NCBI RefSeq assembly: GCF_000756375.1
Contig: NZ_JNFD01000047.1
Coordinates: forward strand, 1 to 64,000
Source of the DNA: Sphingopyxis sp. LC81
Lineage (GTDB): Bacteria > Pseudomonadota > Alphaproteobacteria > Sphingomonadales > Sphingomonadaceae
Length of the DNA: 64,000 nt
Direction of reading: 5' to 3'
Position numbers and translations under genes: made by a program. The notes under the pieces are model-generated. The model was not told the DNA's origin and made no database searches. It saw nothing but the letters and a program-made list of their open reading frames with translations. The first letter of the stretch is position 1, and every line of letters begins with the position of its first letter. Of this stretch, positions 41,932-53,747 are shown piece after piece.

Positions 41932-42683
41932 TTCTTGTCCTTGTTGGTGATCGTTGGGGAGGGGAGCTTTTGCTCGAGCAACCAGGCGTAGAGCGCCGGG
42001 TCGTCATAGGCGGGATCCCAGGCGTTGTGGCCGAGGTCGGGATAGATGGTCAGGCGGACCTTGCGGCCGCCGCACGCGCGGATCGCGCGCGCCATGGCGA
42101 AGCTGCCTTCGGGGATCACGACATCGTCGCGGTCGCCGTGAAACGCCCAGACGGGCAGGTCCATCAGGCGGCACGCCTCGCCCGGATTGCCGCGCCCGGC
42201 GACCGCTGCGACCGCCGCGAACCGCTTGGGCTCGGCGATCGCCCAGCGCCAGCTGGCATGGCCGCCGCGGCTGAGGCCGGTGAGGTACACGCGCGCCGGA
42301 TCGACGCGATAGGTTTTGGCGATATGGTCGACCAGCTCGTCGAGCTTGTCGATGTCCCAGTCCTGATCGGTGCCGAGCAACGGCGACACGGTGAGGAAGG
42401 GGAAAGCGGGGTCGCGCTCGGCGATCTTCGGCGGGCCGTGAACCTTGACCTTCGCGACATCGTCGCCGCGCTCGCCCGAGCCATGAAGGAAGATCAGCAG
42501 CGGATATTGTTTCGCGGTGTCGGCCAGATAGCCCTTCGGCACGAAGAGCTGATAGGGATAATTGCCGGGCTCGATCGGTCGCTGCGGCGTCTGCCCTTCG
42601 ACCGCAGGCGGCGCCTTCGTTTTGGCATGGGCGAGAGAGGCGGCGAGGGCGAGGCCCAGCAGCGCCGCGGTCCAATGTCTCAT
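41928..42683 (-). CDS. Exported alpha/beta-hydrolase (esterase) of the glucan operon
   Basis: This 251-aa protein has a signal peptide (MRHWTAALLGLALAASLAHA). The alpha/beta-hydrolase fold is shown by YPLLIFLHGSGERGDD (oxyanion hole), the nucleophile Ser in VYLTGLSRGGHASW, the acid in WAFHGDRDDVVIP and the His in LGHNAWDPAY. The closest families are feruloyl/acetyl esterase or polyhydroxybutyrate depolymerase-like carbohydrate esterases. ATG 42683 has GAGGAA upstream; ATG 42710 overlapping the permease stop is an alternative. In this operon it probably removes acyl groups from the glycan. Confidence 0.8.
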   Translation of the reverse strand: MRHWTAALLGLALAASLAHAKTKAPPAVEGQTPQRPIEPGNYPYQLFVPKGYLADTAKQYPLLIFLHGSGERGDDVAKVKVHGPPKIAERDPAFPFLTVSPLLGTDQDWDIDKLDELVDHIAKTYRVDPARVYLTGLSRGGHASWRWAIAEPKRFAAVAAVAGRGNPGEACRLMDLPVWAFHGDRDDVVIPEGSFAMARAIRACGGRKVRLTIYPDLGHNAWDPAYDDPALYAWLLEQKLPSPTITNKDKK

Positions 42684-42706
42684 TCGGGGTTCCTCGATTG
42701 AGCGCG

Positions 42707-43522
42707 TCATCCCTTCACGCTCCCGGTCAGAAGCCCGCTCAGATAATAGCGCTGGAGCGCGAGAAAGAGGATGAGAACGGGGAGGGTGGTGACGACCGCG
42801 CCGGCCATCATGATCTCGTAATCCTGCACATTCTGCCGGCTGTTCACCGCGAGCGCGACGGGCAGCGTGACAAGATCCTGATCGGCGAGGATAATCAGCG
42901 GCCACATGAAATCGTTCCAGCTCGACAGGAAAACATAGACCGCAAGCGTGACGATGATCGGGGTCAGGATCGGCAGCACGATCCGGCGCAATATCTGCCC
43001 CTCGCTCGCGCCGTCGATGCGCGCCGCCTCGAGCATCTCGTCAGGTATCGACAGGCAATATTGGCGGACGAGGAAGATGCCGAAGATGCCCGCCAGCCAC
43101 GGCACCAGCGCGCCCGCATAGCTATTGACCAGCCCCATCGCCTTCAGTTCGAGGAACAGCGGCAGCATCCCGACCTGTCCCGGCACGACGAGCGCGGCGA
43201 CGAGCATGCGGAAGATCGCGTCGCGCCCCTTGAACCGCAGCTTGGCGAAGGCATAGCCCGCAGGGATGGTAAAGAGCAGCGCAAGGCCCGTCGCCAGCGT
43301 CGAGATCAGCACACTGTTGAGCAGGAAACGCCCGACCCCGAAAGTGCCGAACAGCAGGCGATAATTTTCGAGCGTGGGGTTCGCGGGCCACAGGGGCGGC
43401 GGGAATTGCGCCGCCTCGCCGCGTACCATGAAGCTGACCGAGACCATCCAGAGCAGCGGCGCGATCGTGACCAGCGCAACGAGCGCGGCGAACAGCGTGA
43501 CGGACCAGCGACGCAGACTCAT
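42707..43522 (-). CDS. Sugar ABC transporter permease (MalG type)
   Basis: This 271-aa inner-membrane permease has six helices. The EAA loop that contacts the ATPase is DEMLEAARIDGASEGQILRR, and the N-terminal segment APLLWMVSVSF is typical of MalG-type subunits. It pairs with the MalF-type permease, whose gene overlaps it by four bases, to form the oligosaccharide channel. Substrate is inferred from neighbours to be a beta-glucoside or glucooligosaccharide. Confidence 0.9.
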   Translation of the reverse strand: MSLRRWSVTLFAALVALVTIAPLLWMVSVSFMVRGEAAQFPPPLWPANPTLENYRLLFGTFGVGRFLLNSVLISTLATGLALLFTIPAGYAFAKLRFKGRDAIFRMLVAALVVPGQVGMLPLFLELKAMGLVNSYAGALVPWLAGIFGIFLVRQYCLSIPDEMLEAARIDGASEGQILRRIVLPILTPIIVTLAVYVFLSSWNDFMWPLIILADQDLVTLPVALAVNSRQNVQDYEIMMAGAVVTTLPVLILFLALQRYYLSGLLTGSVKG

Positions 43523-44415
43523 ATCGCGCCGCTCCGTTTGGCGAGCCTGAGTTGCACGAGCGTAACCGCGAGGATGCAGAGGAAGAGCAGGAAGGCGACC
43601 GCCGCGCCCGAGCCGAGATTCCACCATTTGAACCCCTCCTCATACATGAAATAGAGGATGGTGACGGTCGACTGGGCGGGGCCGCCCTGCGTCATCACAT
43701 AGGGTTCCGCGAACAGCTGGAACATGCCCGCGATGGTCAGCACCGAGACGAGCAGCACCGTCGGGGCGATCGCGGGCAGGGTGACGTGGCGCAGCCGCGT
43801 GAACCAGCCCGCGCCGTCGATCCGCGCCGCCTCGTCCAGCTCGCGCGGCACCGTCTGCAGCGCGGCGAGGAAGATGATCATATTATAGCCGAAGGTCTTC
43901 CACCCGACGAAGATCAGGATCGCGGGCAGCGACGCATGCGGATCGCCGAGCCAGTCGATCGGCGGCACGCCGAAGAAGGAGAGCAGATAGTTGATCAGGC
44001 CGTAGCGCGTGTGGAGCAAGTAGCGCCACACCACCGCGGTCGCGACGAGCGTGGTCACATAGGGTGCGAAGAGCGCGACGCGCCACACGGGACGCCATTT
44101 CAGCCAGCGCGAATTGACGAGCATCGCCGCGAACAGCGACAGCGCGACGATGAGGGGCGTGCCGGCCGCGACGAACAGCAAGGTGTTCGTCATCGCTTTC
44201 CAGAACAGCGGATTTTCGATCAGGCGCGCGTAGTTGGCGAGCCCGACGAAGCGGAGGTTTCCGATGTCGGCGAGCGCATAGATGTCGAAATCGGTGAAGC
44301 TCAGGAACAGCGAGGCGATCGCCGGCAGGACGAAGAAGAGGATGATCGCGGCGAGCGCGGGCGATGACATCGCCCAGCCCGCGCGCGCTTCGCTCGCTCG
44401 TCCGGCCGCGCTCAC
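43519..44415 (-). CDS. Sugar ABC transporter permease (MalF type)
   Basis: This 298-aa inner-membrane protein of the UgpA/MalF type has about six helices. Its EAA motif is RELDEAARIDGAGWFTRLRH. The N-terminal segment LFFVLPAIASLFLSFTDFDI and the C-terminal YFMYEEGFKWWNLGSGAAVA are typical. The GTG start at 44415 overlaps the stop of the binding-protein gene (GTGA). It belongs to the LacI-controlled operon. Confidence 0.9.
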   Translation of the reverse strand: MSAAGRASEARAGWAMSSPALAAIILFFVLPAIASLFLSFTDFDIYALADIGNLRFVGLANYARLIENPLFWKAMTNTLLFVAAGTPLIVALSLFAAMLVNSRWLKWRPVWRVALFAPYVTTLVATAVVWRYLLHTRYGLINYLLSFFGVPPIDWLGDPHASLPAILIFVGWKTFGYNMIIFLAALQTVPRELDEAARIDGAGWFTRLRHVTLPAIAPTVLLVSVLTIAGMFQLFAEPYVMTQGGPAQSTVTILYFMYEEGFKWWNLGSGAAVAFLLFLCILAVTLVQLRLAKRSGAI

Positions 44416-45686
44416 CGCGCGCGCCCTTTGTCGAGCATCCAGCGCCGCTTTTCGAGCAGGCGGTCGGCGCGGACGTCGATCTCCTTCGCCGCCTCATCGA
44501 CGCTGTACTGGCCGCGCACCATGCGCTCGGCGACGATCTGCATCTCGGTGACGATGCGCTCCCATTCGGGCACCTTGGGCAGCGGGGTCGCATGGTCGAG
44601 CTGCGTTGCGAAGGGGGCGACGATCGGGTCGTCCGCGAGCCCGGCTTTCGCCCAGACCGACCGCCGCGCGGGAAGGTCGCCGGTGAGTTGCTGGAATTTG
44701 AGCTGCGCGGCGGGTGCCATCAGCCGCGACACCAGATCCCATGCCGCATCGCCATCGTCGTTGCCTGCGAATACGACGAGGCTCGATCCGCCCGGCGCCG
44801 CCGATCCGAGGCCGGTGGGGCCGGGGTTCGGCGCGGTCGCCCAATTGCCCTGCATCGCGGGGGCGAGGCGGGTCTTCAAATCGCCGATCGTCCACGGGCC
44901 CGACAGGAACAGGCTGAAATAGCCTTTCGCAAACTCGTCCCACACATTCGAAATCTGGGCCGACGAGACCAGCGGCGCCAGCCCCTCGTCGAACAAGGAT
45001 TTGTAGAACGCCAGCGCCGCCTTGAACTCGGGGTCCGAAAAGGCACCGCGCGCGCCGTCGTCGCGCAGCATCCGCGCCCCCGCCGACAGCGCGAGCGTCG
45101 TCAGCTGCTCATATTCGTTGAGCGGGTAGAGCAGCGCGTAATTGCCCGCGCCGGCCTGCCGCTTCACCTTGTGCAGTGCGGTCTTCCATCCGGCCCAGTC
45201 GGCCGGCGGCGCATCATATCCGGCGCGCGCGAACAGGTCCTTGCGATAAAATTGCAGGCGCGTGTCGACATACCAGGGGATCGCCCACGCCAGTCCCGCG
45301 ATGCGGTTGGTTTCGACCACCGCGCCGAACTGGTCGTCGAGCAGCCCGAGCGCGCGATCGGGAACCGGCGCGATCGCACCGATCGCCGCCAGTTCGGCGA
45401 TCCAGCTGTTGCCGACCTGGCCCACCGTGGGCAGCGACCCGCCCGCAAAGCCGGTGAGCAATTTTTCGTGCGCGGCGCTCCACGGCAGCGGCTGGATCGT
45501 GATCGGCGGTGCGCTCGCGGGCCAGTCGATCGTTTTCAGCAGTTCGGGCAGGCTCGCGGCCTCATTACCCATCGCCCAGAGGGTCAGTGCGGCGTCGCCG
45601 CGCGCGCCGCAGCCGGTCAGCAGCGAAGCAAGGGGCAGCGCCGCGAGCGCGCCCGTCAGATGGCGCCGCGTCAGCTGCATAGGCAT
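44412..45686 (-). CDS. Sugar ABC transporter substrate-binding lipoprotein
   Basis: This 424-aa family 1 extracellular solute-binding protein has the N-terminus MPMQLTRRHLTGALAALPLA, with a twin-arginine-like RR and a lipobox LLTGC giving Cys26 as lipid anchor. Typical segments are AGLAWAIPWYVDTRLQFYRK and GYFSLFLSGPWTIGDLKTRL. It captures the oligosaccharide for the two permeases encoded downstream. ATG 45686 lies 17 bases after the LacI stop; ATG 45680 is an alternative. Confidence 0.88.
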   Translation of the reverse strand: MPMQLTRRHLTGALAALPLASLLTGCGARGDAALTLWAMGNEAASLPELLKTIDWPASAPPITIQPLPWSAAHEKLLTGFAGGSLPTVGQVGNSWIAELAAIGAIAPVPDRALGLLDDQFGAVVETNRIAGLAWAIPWYVDTRLQFYRKDLFARAGYDAPPADWAGWKTALHKVKRQAGAGNYALLYPLNEYEQLTTLALSAGARMLRDDGARGAFSDPEFKAALAFYKSLFDEGLAPLVSSAQISNVWDEFAKGYFSLFLSGPWTIGDLKTRLAPAMQGNWATAPNPGPTGLGSAAPGGSSLVVFAGNDDGDAAWDLVSRLMAPAAQLKFQQLTGDLPARRSVWAKAGLADDPIVAPFATQLDHATPLPKVPEWERIVTEMQIVAERMVRGQYSVDEAAKEIDVRADRLLEKRRWMLDKGRAR

Positions 45687-45702
45687 GGCCGCGCCGGCTG
45701 CG

Positions 45703-46740
45703 TCATGTCGGCAAGGCTCCCGCCGCGGCAACGGCCGCAGGGATCGCCGCCCCGCCCGTGGTTCCCCGCGCAACCAGCGTCGGGGTCAGGATCGTCGCGC
45801 TCGCGCCGCCCAGCGTTTCGCCGCGCAGGATGCGCAGCAACATCATCATCGCGGTCGATCCCAACCGGTCGATATGGACCTGCATCGTCGACAGCGACGG
45901 ATTGAGGTGCCGCGCGAGCGGGATATCGTCGAAGCCCGCGACCATGACGTCCCCCGGCACCGACTTGCCCGCCTCGGCCAGCCCCGCGATCAACCCGACC
46001 GCCATCTGGTCGTTCGCGGCGAATACCGCGTCGGCCGGCAATTGTCCCTGCACAAGCAGCTGTGCGGCTTTCACGCCGCTTTCTTCCGAAAAATCGCCGG
46101 GCAGGATCGCGGGGTTCGAAATCTTCGCGATCTTCGCCATCGCATCGGCAAAGCCGCGCTGGCGGTCGCGCGCGTCGCGGTTGTGCTTCGGCCCCGCGAT
46201 ATGGACGACCTGCCGCGCGCCGCGCGCGAGCAGCGCCTCGGTCATCGCATAGGCGCCGTGATAATTGTCGACCGCGACAAACGGCAGGTCGAGCGACCCC
46301 GCATCATAATTGAGCAGTACCGTCGGGAGCGCGGGGTCGAGATAGTCGGCCAGCAGCTCGGGCTTCAGGTCGGGCGGCATCACCAGCAGCCCGTCGACGC
46401 GCCCGCGCATCGCCGCGATCGCGGCGGCGGTCTCGTGCGTGCTGCCGTGCATGTTGCCGAGCAGCAGGTGCATGCCCGATTCATGCGCGACCAGGTCGAT
46501 GCCGCGGATGATTTCGGAGAAGAATTCGCCGAACAGGTCGGGCAGGATGACGCCGACGGTGTCGGTCTTGCGCCGTGTCAGGCTGCGCGCGCCGCTATGG
46601 GGTACGAAGTTCAGTTTCTTGACTGCCGCCATCACCGCGGCCTTTGTCGGTGCCGTGACGTTGCCGAGCCCGTTGATCGCCCGCGATGCCGTCGCCACCG
46701 AAACCCCCGCTTCGCGGGCGACGTCCCTCAATGTAGCCAT
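45703..46740 (-). CDS. LacI family transcriptional regulator
   Basis: This 345-aa regulator has a LacI helix-turn-helix at residues 2-50 (ATLRDVAREAGVSVATASRA, then INGLGNV) and a periplasmic-binding-like sensor domain: VGVILPDLFGEFFSEIIRGI, VFAANDQMAVGLIAGLAEAG, VMVAGFDDIPLARHLNPSLS. It is the first gene of the operon that encodes the ABC transporter, esterase, GH1 and EEP protein. The palindromes with core AACCGGTTACA at three nearby promoters, one just upstream of this gene, are its likely targets. The inducer is probably a glucooligosaccharide or glucose derivative. Confidence 0.9.
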   Translation of the reverse strand: MATLRDVAREAGVSVATASRAINGLGNVTAPTKAAVMAAVKKLNFVPHSGARSLTRRKTDTVGVILPDLFGEFFSEIIRGIDLVAHESGMHLLLGNMHGSTHETAAAIAAMRGRVDGLLVMPPDLKPELLADYLDPALPTVLLNYDAGSLDLPFVAVDNYHGAYAMTEALLARGARQVVHIAGPKHNRDARDRQRGFADAMAKIAKISNPAILPGDFSEESGVKAAQLLVQGQLPADAVFAANDQMAVGLIAGLAEAGKSVPGDVMVAGFDDIPLARHLNPSLSTMQVHIDRLGSTAMMMLLRILRGETLGGASATILTPTLVARGTTGGAAIPAAVAAAGALPT

Positions 46741-46827
46741 GTCGTCGGGCCCCTTTCCCTCATATGGCGCCAAGCCGCTGTTGCGACTCTGTTTTTTTAT
46801 CCATGCCGGGCGCGGAAACCGTCATAC

Positions 46828-46841
46828 CGTAACCGGTTACA
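46828..46841. promoter_or_regulatory. LacI-family operator, site 2
   Basis: CGTAACCGGTTACA contains a perfect 12-base palindrome GTAACCGGTTAC. It lies 88 bases upstream of the LacI start, in the 117-base gap after the ABC ATPase gene, and so marks the promoter of the LacI/ABC/GH1 operon. It suggests autoregulation. Confidence 0.7.
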
Positions 46842-46857
46842 CGAGCAAAATGCAAGG

Positions 46858-47940
<1,083 letters not shown>

Positions 47941-47959
47941 GGTCCTCGCTCTCCAGCCC

Positions 47960-49324
47960 TCAGTGAACGGTCACGCCCGCGCTCGCCTGCCGGGCTGGCG
48001 CCCGCCCGGCAGCGATGGCGAAGACGCACAGGGCGACATAGCAGGCGGCGGGCAGGATCAGCGCGGCGGTATAGCCGACCGCGCCCGACAACAGCCCGAT
48101 GAAATAGGGGATCACCGCCCCGCCGACGATCGCGGTGCAGAGCAGCCCCGACGTCGCTTCGGCACGCGCGGTCGAGCGTTCGAGCGTCAGGGTGAAGATC
48201 ACCGGAAACATGATCGAATTGAAAAGGCCGATCGACAGCACGACGAAGCCCGCCGTCACGCCGCCGACAAGGACGATATAGAGGCAGAGCAGTGCGGCGA
48301 TGGCGGTAAAGACCGCAAGCATCTTCGACGCCGAGTAGCGCGCGAGCAGGACCGATCCGATTGCGCGGCCGACCATCGCGCCGCCCCAGTAAAGCGCGAC
48401 GGCCTTGCCGGCCTCTTGCAGCGACACGCCGGGGACGCCGTCATTGCCCATGATCCAGCCGAACGTGCCGAAGGCGGCGTCCGACTGCCCCCAGATCGCG
48501 TCGCTGTTGAGAAACAACGCCATTTGCGTGCCGATCGCAACCTCGGCGCCGACATAGAGGAAGATCGCGAGGCCCCCGAGCAGCGCCCAGCGTGACGAAA
48601 AGGCTTCGCGGATCAGCTCGCCCATTCCGGCGCGCTCGCCGATCGGCGCGGGCGGGACGGCTTCGTTGACGATCCGCCGGCTGACCCAGAAGAACAGCAG
48701 GAGCGCGGCGATCAGCCCGCATATCCAGAAATAGGCCGAATCGATCCCAGCGAGCGCCTGCGCGCGCACCGCCTCGGTGACCACCGTGCCCTCCTTGACC
48801 TCGACGCCCTCGAGGAACAGGTGCGCGCCGATCAGCGGGCCGAGGAAGGTGCCGAAGCTGTTGAACGTCTGGCTGAAGGTCAGGCGGAAATGGCTGCGCT
48901 TCGGATCGCCCAGCGCCGCCGCGAGCGGGTTCGCCGCGACCTGCAGGATGGTGATGCCGCTCGCGAGGATGAAGAGGCCCGCCAGCACGAGCGGATAAAT
49001 AGCGAGGTTTGCCGCGGCGAGCATGACGAGGCAGCCGACGACCATCGTCGATAGCGCGGTCAGGATCGATGGCACCGAATGAAAACGCGCGATCAGCGCG
49101 GCGGCGGGAAAGGACATCAGGCCATAGGCGATGAAGAAGGCCGACGCCGACAGCTGCGCCTCGGCGTCGCTCAGCGTGAAGATGCCTTTCACCGCGGCGA
49201 CGAGCGGATCGATCAGCGAGGTGATGAAGCCCCAGGCGAAGAAGAGCACGGTCACCGCGGCAAAGGCCGCCATGGCATTCGAGCGACCACCGCTATGGGT
49301 GGCCGCCTGGCTGGGCACGTTCAT
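47960..49324 (-). CDS. Sugar MFS transporter (FucP/GGP type)
   Basis: This 454-aa, twelve-helix permease belongs to the fucose/glucose-galactose family: AVTVLFFAWGFITSLIDPLV, HFRLTFSQTFNSFGTFLGPL, MVGRAIGSVLLARYSASKML and SIGLFNSIMFPVIFTLTLER. It should take up the free monosaccharide, probably glucose, by proton symport. It complements the ABC transporter that takes oligosaccharides. ATG 49324 is preferred to TTG 49330. The operator at 49388-49401 lies 64 bases upstream, so it shares the LacI regulon. Confidence 0.88.
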   Translation of the reverse strand: MNVPSQAATHSGGRSNAMAAFAAVTVLFFAWGFITSLIDPLVAAVKGIFTLSDAEAQLSASAFFIAYGLMSFPAAALIARFHSVPSILTALSTMVVGCLVMLAAANLAIYPLVLAGLFILASGITILQVAANPLAAALGDPKRSHFRLTFSQTFNSFGTFLGPLIGAHLFLEGVEVKEGTVVTEAVRAQALAGIDSAYFWICGLIAALLLFFWVSRRIVNEAVPPAPIGERAGMGELIREAFSSRWALLGGLAIFLYVGAEVAIGTQMALFLNSDAIWGQSDAAFGTFGWIMGNDGVPGVSLQEAGKAVALYWGGAMVGRAIGSVLLARYSASKMLAVFTAIAALLCLYIVLVGGVTAGFVVLSIGLFNSIMFPVIFTLTLERSTARAEATSGLLCTAIVGGAVIPYFIGLLSGAVGYTAALILPAACYVALCVFAIAAGRAPARQASAGVTVH

Positions 49325-51040
<1,716 letters not shown>

Positions 51041-51044
51041 TCTG

Positions 51045-51134
51045 CCCCGTCGTCATCGCGAGCGTAGCGAAGCAATCCAGAGCGGATAGCACCGCACTGG
51101 ATGTTTTCGTCGCTTCGCTCCTCGCAATGACGGG
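51045..51134. repeat. Long imperfect palindromic element (REP/MITE-like)
   Basis: The ends CCCCGTC and GACGGGG pair. Inside them TCAT/ATGA, GCGAG/CTCGC, AGCGAAG/CTTCGCT and CCAG/CTGG pair in register, giving a ~90-base hairpin with a few mismatches and an apical loop around 51081-51096. The sequence type (GCGAGCGTAGCGAAGCAATCC) is a widespread dispersed repeat in alphaproteobacteria. It lies between guaB and the methyltransferase gene. Confidence 0.65.
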
Positions 51135-51151
51135 GAAGAAAGGTTGAATTT

Positions 51152-52342
51152 ATGACCCCCGCTGCGCGCGTCCAGACCGCTATCGAAATCCTCGACGTCA
51201 TCGCCACCTCCGCGCGGGACGGCGGGGCACCTGCCGACGCGATTTTTGCCGAGGCGATGCGCGCGCGCCGTTATGCCGGATCGAAGGATCGCCGCGCGAT
51301 CCGCAACCATGTCTATGATGCGATCCGCAGCGTGCGGTCGGTGCCGGCCTCGGGCCGCGCCGCGATGCTTGCGCTTGCCGATGCCGACCCCGAACTCGCC
51401 GCGCTGTTCGATGGCGCACCCTATGGCCCGGCAGCCATTTCGGCCGATGAACCGCGCGCCGAAACCGGGATCGCCACCACCGCACTGATGAAACTCTTCG
51501 ACCCGCTGGTCGGAAAGGCGGAGCGCGAGGCGATGCTGGTGCGGGCGCCGCTCGACCTGCGCGCGAACCGGCTGCGCTCGAGCCGCGACGAACTCGCGCT
51601 GATCTTTCCGGATGGCGAAGCGATTGCCGGCCTTGCCGACGGCTGGCGCCTGCCCGGTGAAACCGCGGCGGTCCAGCATGCCTCCTACGCCGAGGGTCAG
51701 TTCGAGGTGCAGGACGCCGCGAGCCAATATGCCGCCGCCGCGCTTGACGCTGAAGCCGGGCAGGTGGTCATCGATCTGTGTGCCGGCGCCGGCGGCAAGA
51801 CGCTCGCGATCGCTTCGGCGACGGGCGACGAAGCCGCGATCCTCGCCTGCGACACCAATCGCGCGCGGCTTCAGCAATTGCCGCCACGCGCGGACCGCGC
51901 GGGCGCAACGGCGATCGAAACGCTGCTGCTCAACCCGGGGCAGGAACGCGCGATGCTCGCCGACCGGATGGGCAAGGCCGATCGCGTCATCGTCGATGCG
52001 CCCTGTTCGGGCAGCGGCACCTGGCGGCGCAGCCCCGAACTGCGCTGGCGCTCGACCCCCGCGCGGCTCGACCGTCATGTCGCCGAACAGGCGAAGCTGA
52101 TGGACATCGGCGCCGATCTTGTGGCGCCGGGCGGCAAACTTCTCTATGCTGTTTGCTCGATCATCACGCGCGAGGGGCGGGCACAGGTGGACGATTTTCT
52201 GAACCGGCATCCCGGCTGGACGGCCGACGACGGCTATCTTCCCGATGGCGTCGGACGCGCCGCGGGGGCGGGCTATCTGATGACTCCGGGCCACGACGGC
52301 TGCGACGGATTTTTTCTCGCACGACTGACGGCGCCATGTTAG
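51152..52342 (+). CDS. RsmB/NOP-family RNA (cytosine-5)-methyltransferase
   Basis: This 396-aa protein has an N-terminal RsmB-like helical region (~1-130) and a C-terminal Rossmann methyltransferase. The SAM loop is VVIDLCAGAGGKTLAIA. The two catalytic cysteines are C285 in VIVDAPCSGSGTWRR and C335 in LLYAVCSIITREG. It methylates cytosine C5 in rRNA or possibly tRNA; the precise target site is not evident. ATG 51152 lies shortly after the palindromic element. Confidence 0.9.
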   Translation: MTPAARVQTAIEILDVIATSARDGGAPADAIFAEAMRARRYAGSKDRRAIRNHVYDAIRSVRSVPASGRAAMLALADADPELAALFDGAPYGPAAISADEPRAETGIATTALMKLFDPLVGKAEREAMLVRAPLDLRANRLRSSRDELALIFPDGEAIAGLADGWRLPGETAAVQHASYAEGQFEVQDAASQYAAAALDAEAGQVVIDLCAGAGGKTLAIASATGDEAAILACDTNRARLQQLPPRADRAGATAIETLLLNPGQERAMLADRMGKADRVIVDAPCSGSGTWRRSPELRWRSTPARLDRHVAEQAKLMDIGADLVAPGGKLLYAVCSIITREGRAQVDDFLNRHPGWTADDGYLPDGVGRAAGAGYLMTPGHDGCDGFFLARLTAPC

Positions 52343-52374
52343 CATCGCCTGCAATGAAGCGATGGGAGAATGCG

Positions 52375-52905
52375 ATGCGTGTCGGCTTTCTGGCTCTTTC
52401 GGCGGGTTTGATCCTCGCCAGCCTGCCCACAGCGTCCGATGCGCAACGCGCCGATAACGACATCTTCCCCCGCTCGATCGCGCTCCAGCAAGACGGTCAC
52501 AAGGCGCAGGAAGCCGGCGATCTCGACGCCGCCATCGGTTTTTACGAATCGGCGCTCGCCGCCGACCCGCGCAATCGGTCGGCGATCATCGCGCTGGCGC
52601 AGGTCGCCCGCGCGCAAGGACTGCCGGGCAAGGCGATCGGCCTTTATCGCGAGGCGCTTGTCCTCGAACCCAACGACATCGTCGCGCTGACCGGGCAGGG
52701 CGAAGCGCTCGCCGACAAGGGCGCGCTCGAACTCGCGCGCGAAAAGCTGGCCGAGGCGCAGCGCGTGTGCAGCGACAAATGCCCGCAGGTCGCGGCGCTC
52801 GAAAAGACGATCGCATCGAGCGCATCAAAGCGCGTCGTCGCCGCCGAAGTGCTGGTGCCGAAGCCCGTTGTCGCGACCGTGGGCGCGACCAGCAGCAAGA
52901 ACTAA
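52375..52905 (+). CDS. Exported TPR-repeat protein
   Basis: This 176-aa protein has a signal peptide (MRVGFLALSAGLILASLPTA, cleavage near SDAQ). Two to three tetratricopeptide repeats cover about residues 40-135, with AQEAGDLDAAIGFYESALAA and AQGLPGKAIGLYREALVLEP. A low-complexity Val/Ser tail follows. It probably serves as a periplasmic protein-interaction scaffold; the partner is unknown. ATG 52375 has GGGAGA at a good distance; ATG 52354 is an alternative. It is convergent with rsmA, with two bases between stops. Confidence 0.75.
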   Translation: MRVGFLALSAGLILASLPTASDAQRADNDIFPRSIALQQDGHKAQEAGDLDAAIGFYESALAADPRNRSAIIALAQVARAQGLPGKAIGLYREALVLEPNDIVALTGQGEALADKGALELAREKLAEAQRVCSDKCPQVAALEKTIASSASKRVVAAEVLVPKPVVATVGATSSKN

Positions 52906-52907
52906 AA

Positions 52908-53747
52908 CTAGGCGCCGAGCGCGCGCGCCAGTGCGACCCATTCGGCAACGCTGACCGTTTCCGCCCGCCGCGTCGGCTCGATCCCCAGCGCCTCGGCGGC
53001 GGCAACCGCGCCCTCGACGCCCTTCAGGCTCTGCCGCAGCATCTTGCGCCGCTGGCCGAATCCCTTTTCGGTGAGCTTCGACAGCAGTTTCGGAGCGACG
53101 CCTTCGGGCTGGTCGGCCGGCGTCACATGGACGATCGCCGACATCACCTTCGGCGGCGGAGTGAATGCCGAGCGGTGGACCTTCATCGCGATCTTCGCGG
53201 TCGAGCGCCATTGTGCGAGCACCGCGAGCCGCCCGTATGCGTCGGTCCCGACCGGCGCGACAATCCGCTCGGCGACCTCGAGCTGGAACATCAGCGTCAG
53301 CGACAGCCAGCGCGGCGGCCATTGTGCGGGTTCCAGCCAGCGCGTGAACAGCGCCGTGCCGACATTATAGGGCAGGTTGGCGACGATATGATAGGGCGCG
53401 CCGCCGGTCAGCGCGTCGACATCGACCGCCATCGCATCGTCGGCGATCACCTTCAGCTGCCCCGGAAACGCCTCGCCGAGTTCGGCGAGCAGCGGCAGGC
53501 AGCGGTCGTCGCGTTCGACCGCGATCACTTTCGCGCCCGCGCGCAGCAGGGCGCGCGTCAGGCCGCCGGGGCCGGGACCTACCTCGAACACCGTGGCGCC
53601 GTCCAGATCGCCGGGGATCGCCGCGATGCGATCGAGCAATTGCTCGTCGAACAGGAAATTCTGTCCCAGCGCCTTGCTCGCCGACAGGCCGTGCGCGCGG
53701 ACCGTCTCGCGCAGCGGCGGCAATGGGGGCGCGGGTCGGGCCGTCAC
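52908..53747 (-). CDS. rsmA: 16S rRNA (adenine(1518)-N(6)/adenine(1519)-N(6))-dimethyltransferase
   Basis: This 279-aa KsgA family protein dimethylates two adjacent adenines near the 3' end of 16S rRNA during 30S maturation. Motifs are ALGQNFLFDEQLLDRIAAI, the SAM site VFEVGPGPGGLTRALL, VIAVERDDRCLPLL and the catalytic IVANLPYNVGTALF. It starts within the end of pdxA (ATGA overlap), the classical surA-pdxA-ksgA order. Confidence 0.96.
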   Translation of the reverse strand: MTARPAPPLPPLRETVRAHGLSASKALGQNFLFDEQLLDRIAAIPGDLDGATVFEVGPGPGGLTRALLRAGAKVIAVERDDRCLPLLAELGEAFPGQLKVIADDAMAVDVDALTGGAPYHIVANLPYNVGTALFTRWLEPAQWPPRWLSLTLMFQLEVAERIVAPVGTDAYGRLAVLAQWRSTAKIAMKVHRSAFTPPPKVMSAIVHVTPADQPEGVAPKLLSKLTEKGFGQRRKMLRQSLKGVEGAVAAAEALGIEPTRRAETVSVAEWVALARALGA

